64,000 bases of DNA, from NCBI RefSeq assembly GCF_030866805.1, contig NZ_CP133019.1:1550001-1614000 (forward strand), in the 5' to 3' direction. Source of the stretch: Microbacterium terrisoli. Its GTDB lineage: Bacteria > Actinomycetota > Actinomycetes > Actinomycetales > Microbacteriaceae. Shown here in pieces: positions 61,234 to 64,000 of the stretch (the stretch's first letter is position 1; every line of letters starts with the position of its first letter). A model generated the notes under the pieces. The model was given only the letters and a program-made list of their open reading frames with translations. It searched no databases and was not told the DNA's origin. The position numbers and the translations under genes were made by a program.

Positions 61234-62247
61234 ATGGACTTCGTCATTCCGGTGTGGTTCGAGGTCACCGCCATGAGCGTGGTGGTCCTGATCCTCGCCG
61301 CCGATCTGCTGATCATCCTCAAGCGCCCGCACATCCCATCGATGAAGGAAGCATCCGCGTGGGTCGTGTTCTACGTCGTCCTGGCGCTGATCTTCGCCGC
61401 GCTGCTGCTGTGGGCAACCGGCAGCACGGATGCCATGGGCCAGTTCGTCGCCGGATGGCTGACCGAGTACAGCCTGTCGATCGACAACCTCTTCGTGTTC
61501 GTGCTGCTGATGACGCAGTTCTCGGTGCCACGGCGCTACCAGCAGGAAGCGCTCATGGTGGGCATCATCATCGCGCTCGTGCTGCGCGGCGTGTTCATCC
61601 TGCTCGGGGCCGCACTCATCGAGAACTTCAGCTGGATCTTCTACGTCTTCGGCCTGTTCCTCGTCTACACCGCGTGGCGGCAGGCCTTCGGCGGCGGCGA
61701 CGACGATGCCCAGACCGAGACGGGCATTGTGCGCTTCCTGCGCCGCTTCGTCAACATCAGCGATCATTACGACGGCGCCAAGCTGCGCACGACCGTCGAG
61801 GGCAAGCGCGTGTTCACGCCGATGCTTCTCGTCTTCCTCTCGCTCGGCGTCACAGACCTCATCTTCGCGATCGACTCGATCCCGGCGATCTTCGGCATCA
61901 CGCACAGCGCTTTCATCGTGTTCACCACGAACGTGTTCGCCCTGATGGGTCTGCGCCAGCTCTATTTCCTGCTGGGCGGGCTGCTGGACCGCTTGAAGTA
62001 CCTGCACTACGGCATCGCGTTCATCCTCGCTTTCATCGGCGTCAAACTGTTCGCCCACGCCCTGCACGTGAACGAGATCCCGTTCATCAACGGCGGCAAA
62101 TCCGTCGAGTGGGCGCCCGAGATCTCGACAGTCGCGTCGCTGATCGTCATCATCGTCGCCATGGCGGTGGCCACCGGAGCAAGCCTCATCGCCGCGCGCC
62201 GCGAGCGGGCACGGTCCGCGATGAGCGGGCCGCGCGACCCGGAGTGA
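61234..62247 (+). CDS. TerC/Alx-family integral membrane metal transporter
   Basis: A 337-aa membrane protein with about nine helices. EYSLSIDNLFVFVLLMTQF and LVFLSLGVTDLIFAIDSIPAIFGI are the twin TerC motifs with intramembrane Asp residues. Members related to MeeF/Alx export Mn2+. The upstream RNA structure fits manganese control. The C-terminal tail is Arg-rich. The gene ends about 160 bp before leuC, with the leu leader between them. Confidence 0.9.
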   Translation: MDFVIPVWFEVTAMSVVVLILAADLLIILKRPHIPSMKEASAWVVFYVVLALIFAALLLWATGSTDAMGQFVAGWLTEYSLSIDNLFVFVLLMTQFSVPRRYQQEALMVGIIIALVLRGVFILLGAALIENFSWIFYVFGLFLVYTAWRQAFGGGDDDAQTETGIVRFLRRFVNISDHYDGAKLRTTVEGKRVFTPMLLVFLSLGVTDLIFAIDSIPAIFGITHSAFIVFTTNVFALMGLRQLYFLLGGLLDRLKYLHYGIAFILAFIGVKLFAHALHVNEIPFINGGKSVEWAPEISTVASLIVIIVAMAVATGASLIAARRERARSAMSGPRDPE

Positions 62248-62285
62248 GCGCTGTCATGCACGGCCGGGGGCGTTGCCGGCGGTGT

Positions 62286-62400
62286 TATTCTGAGCGGGTG
62301 CAAAGCGCGCGGCTCCTTCTTATGTGCCGCGGCGAGTTCTGACCTACCGCCCAGGCTCGTCGCGGAGTTCGTCGTGGGCGTGACCCTCTCTCCCAAGGAG
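62286..62400 (+). promoter_or_regulatory. Leucine attenuator region of leuCD
   Basis: TATTCT (62286-62291) ends 6 nt before a GTG that opens a 14-codon leader. After it, CCGCGGCGAG (62327-62336) pairs with CTCGTCGCGG (62356-62365), a 10-bp stem with one G-U. CGCCCA (62348-62353) can instead pair with TGGGCG (62375-62380). The two pairings interlock, so they are likely alternatives. Ribosomes stalled at the Leu codons would block the first. AAGGAG (62395-62400) is the leuC ribosome-binding site. No T-run follows either hairpin, so whether transcription or translation is controlled is open. Confidence 0.68.
62298..62342 (+). CDS. leuL: Leu leader peptide (14 aa)
   Basis: The short frame encodes MQSARLLLMCRGEF (GTG start). 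Three consecutive Leu codons CTC-CTT-CTT include two that are rare in this G/C-rich genome. It stops inside the first attenuator stem. No ribosome-binding site precedes it; the -10 spacing suggests a leaderless start. Position directly upstream of leuC supports a role in sensing charged tRNA-Leu. Confidence 0.7.
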   Translation: MQSARLLLMCRGEF

Positions 62401-62411
62401 CACGAACAGCA

Positions 62412-63902
62412 ATGAGCACATCCGCATCCGCATCCGCATCGGTCATCCCGGAGCACCCGCGCACCCTCGCCGAGAAGGTGTGGGACGACCACCTGGTAGT
62501 CAAAGGCGAAGACGGTCAGCCCGACCTCATCTACATCGACCTGCACCTGCTGCACGAGGTCACCAGCCCCCAGGCGTTCGATGGCCTGCGCACCGAGGGC
62601 CGTGGTGTGCGACGGCTGGATCTGACGATCGCCACCGAAGACCACAACACCCCGACGCTGAACATCGACAAGCCCATCGCCGATCTCACCAGCCGCACGC
62701 AGATCGAGACGCTGCGCCGCAACTGCGCGGAATTCGGTGTGCGGCTGCACTCGCTCGGCGACAAAGAGCAGGGCATCGTCCACGTCGTGGGCCCCCAGCT
62801 GGGCCTGACGATGCCCGGCATCACGGTGGTCTGCGGCGACAGCCACACCTCGACGCACGGGGCGTTCGGAGCGATGGCCTTCGGCATCGGCACGAGCGAG
62901 GTCGAGCACGTGCTGGCCACGCAGACGCTGCCGTTGAAACCGTTCAAGACGATGGCCATCACCGTGGAGGGCGAGCTGCGTCACGGCGTGACCGCGAAGG
63001 ACATCATCCTGGCGGTGATCGCCGAGATCGGCACGAACGGCGGGCAGGGCTATGTGCTCGAGTATCGCGGCAGCGCGATCCGGTCCCTGTCGATGGAGGG
63101 CCGGATGACGATCTGCAACATGTCGATCGAAGCCGGCGCCCGCGCGGGCATGGTCGCCCCTGACGAGACGACCTTCGCCTACCTGAAGGGGCGTCCGCAC
63201 GCACCCCAGGGGCAGGACTGGGACGACGCGGTCGCCTACTGGCGCACGCTGCCCACCGACGAGGGCGCGGTCTATGACGCCGAGGTCTTCGTCGATGCCA
63301 CGAAGCTCGAACCGTTCGTGACGTGGGGGACGAACCCCGGGCAGGGCGTGTCGCTGTCGGGCAGCATCCCCTCGCCCGACGACTTCGCCGACCCCAACCT
63401 GAAGGCCGCCGCCGAGCGCGCGCTGACCTACATGGATCTGCAGCCGGGCACGCCGATGAAGGAGATCCCCGTGGATGCCGTGTTCATGGGGTCCTGCACG
63501 AACAGTCGCATCGAGGATCTGCGCCAATTCGCGTCGATCATCAAGGGACGTACGAAGGCCGAGGGCGTGCGTGTCATGGTCGTGCCCGGTTCTGCCCGCG
63601 TGCGCCTGGAGGCGGAGGCGGAGGGCCTGAACAAGGTCTTCGAGGAGTTCGGGGCCGAATGGCGCTTCGCCGGCTGCTCGATGTGTCTGGGCATGAATCC
63701 CGACCAGCTCGCACCGGGCGAGCGGTGCGCCTCCACGAGCAACCGCAACTTCGAGGGGCGGCAGGGCAAGGGCGGACGCACGCATCTGGTCTCTCCGCTG
63801 GTCGCCGCGGCCACCGCGGTGCGGGGAACACTGTCGAGTCCGAGCGACCTGGCGGAGCTGCCTGAGCGCACGGCGGCGGCGAACGAGAGGAAGGGCGCCT
63901 GA
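62412..63902 (+). CDS. leuC: 3-isopropylmalate dehydratase large subunit
   Basis: A 496-aa aconitase-family enzyme that converts 2- to 3-isopropylmalate. [4Fe-4S] ligands are Cys362 (MGSCTNSR), Cys422 and Cys425 (GCSMCLG). [25 protein letters not shown] and [16 protein letters not shown] are conserved. The first residues after Met are a Ser/Ala run from a short GCATCC tandem repeat. It is followed by leuD 1 nt after its stop. Confidence 0.96.
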   Translation: MSTSASASASVIPEHPRTLAEKVWDDHLVVKGEDGQPDLIYIDLHLLHEVTSPQAFDGLRTEGRGVRRLDLTIATEDHNTPTLNIDKPIADLTSRTQIETLRRNCAEFGVRLHSLGDKEQGIVHVVGPQLGLTMPGITVVCGDSHTSTHGAFGAMAFGIGTSEVEHVLATQTLPLKPFKTMAITVEGELRHGVTAKDIILAVIAEIGTNGGQGYVLEYRGSAIRSLSMEGRMTICNMSIEAGARAGMVAPDETTFAYLKGRPHAPQGQDWDDAVAYWRTLPTDEGAVYDAEVFVDATKLEPFVTWGTNPGQGVSLSGSIPSPDDFADPNLKAAAERALTYMDLQPGTPMKEIPVDAVFMGSCTNSRIEDLRQFASIIKGRTKAEGVRVMVVPGSARVRLEAEAEGLNKVFEEFGAEWRFAGCSMCLGMNPDQLAPGERCASTSNRNFEGRQGKGGRTHLVSPLVAAATAVRGTLSSPSDLAELPERTAAANERKGA

Positions 63903-63903
63903 C

Positions 63904-64000
63904 ATGGACAAGTTCTCGACCCACACGGGGATCGCCGCGCCGCTGACCCGCTCCGCCGTCGACACCGACCAGATCATCCCCGCCGTGTACCTCAAGCGCG
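63904..64000 (+). CDS. leuD: 3-isopropylmalate dehydratase small subunit (N-terminal part only)
   Basis: [20 protein letters not shown] followed by [12 protein letters not shown] is the conserved start of LeuD, which completes the active site of LeuC. Only about 32 residues are inside the window; the rest lies beyond base 64000. The ATG is 2 nt after the leuC stop codon begins its gap (stop at 63900-63902). Confidence 0.93.
   Translation, partial: MDKFSTHTGIAAPLTRSAVDTDQIIPAVYLKR

Noticed and set aside
62419..62442. Tandem GCATCC/ATCCGC units at the start of leuC, considered as a phase-variable repeat
   Set aside because: Only about three to four hexamer copies, which keep the frame; it only adds Ser-Ala residues to a variable N-terminus.

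Overview
The window looks like a chromosomal segment of a high-GC actinobacterium, most likely Microbacteriaceae (Microbacterium-like). The evidence is the strong G/C codon bias, frequent GTG starts, many apparently leaderless genes with a TAnnnT box 6-7 nt before the start codon, a glutamyl-tRNA synthetase beside tRNA-Gln and tRNA-Glu, and the gene order. No rRNA, transposase, phage, CRISPR or plasmid function was seen, so the genus assignment is inference.

A conserved amino-acid-biosynthesis chain runs left to right on the + strand: ilvD-ilvB-ilvN-ilvC (20.9-26.0 kb), serA (37.7 kb), leuB-ilvE (41.8-44.0 kb), a FAH-family enzyme, an MFS transporter and gltX (44.1-47.6 kb), tRNA-Gln, tRNA-Glu and leuC-leuD (62.4 kb to the right edge). 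From memory, this matches the ilvB...leuD order of mycobacteria. Accessory modules appear inserted into it. A leader peptide with three consecutive Leu codons precedes leuC.

0-6 kb: a hisN-like phosphatase, a lipoprotein and a flavin amine oxidase form one operon; then tRNA-Lys, a dikinase with rifampicin-phosphotransferase-like layout, and a MarR/MFS pair with an operator. 6-18 kb: an operon with a HAAT-type ABC transporter, an acyl-CoA ligase, a TetR regulator, 3-hydroxybutyrate dehydrogenase and an alpha/beta hydrolase; then an IclR regulator divergent from a 3-oxoacid CoA-transferase and a thiolase. Together these can import and degrade (R)-3-hydroxybutyrate or its esters to acetyl-CoA. 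18-21 kb: trehalose synthesis (otsA-otsB).

26-36.5 kb: a sugar island. A ROK repressor with an operator over the promoter faces an operon of an ABC sugar importer, a type-I sulfatase, a ROK kinase, an M81-family protein, a GH29 alpha-L-fucosidase and a CutC-family protein. The sulfatase and fucosidase have no signal peptides, so sulfated fucosyl oligosaccharides are probably imported intact and dismantled in the cytoplasm. The M81 and CutC proteins are the least understood parts and the best candidates for new biochemistry.

47.6-62.3 kb: a membrane-anchored DUF2231-Rieske protein, a UDG-like protein, an NTF2-like protein, a quinone-oxidoreductase-like protein, a GT-C glycosyltransferase and an MBL-fold hydrolase. 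A GntR-controlled aldolase-HAD-DhaL-DhaK operon (ketose phosphorylation and cleavage) follows, then a PAP2 phosphatase, a second GT-C enzyme and a TerC transporter behind a candidate yybP-ykoY manganese riboswitch.
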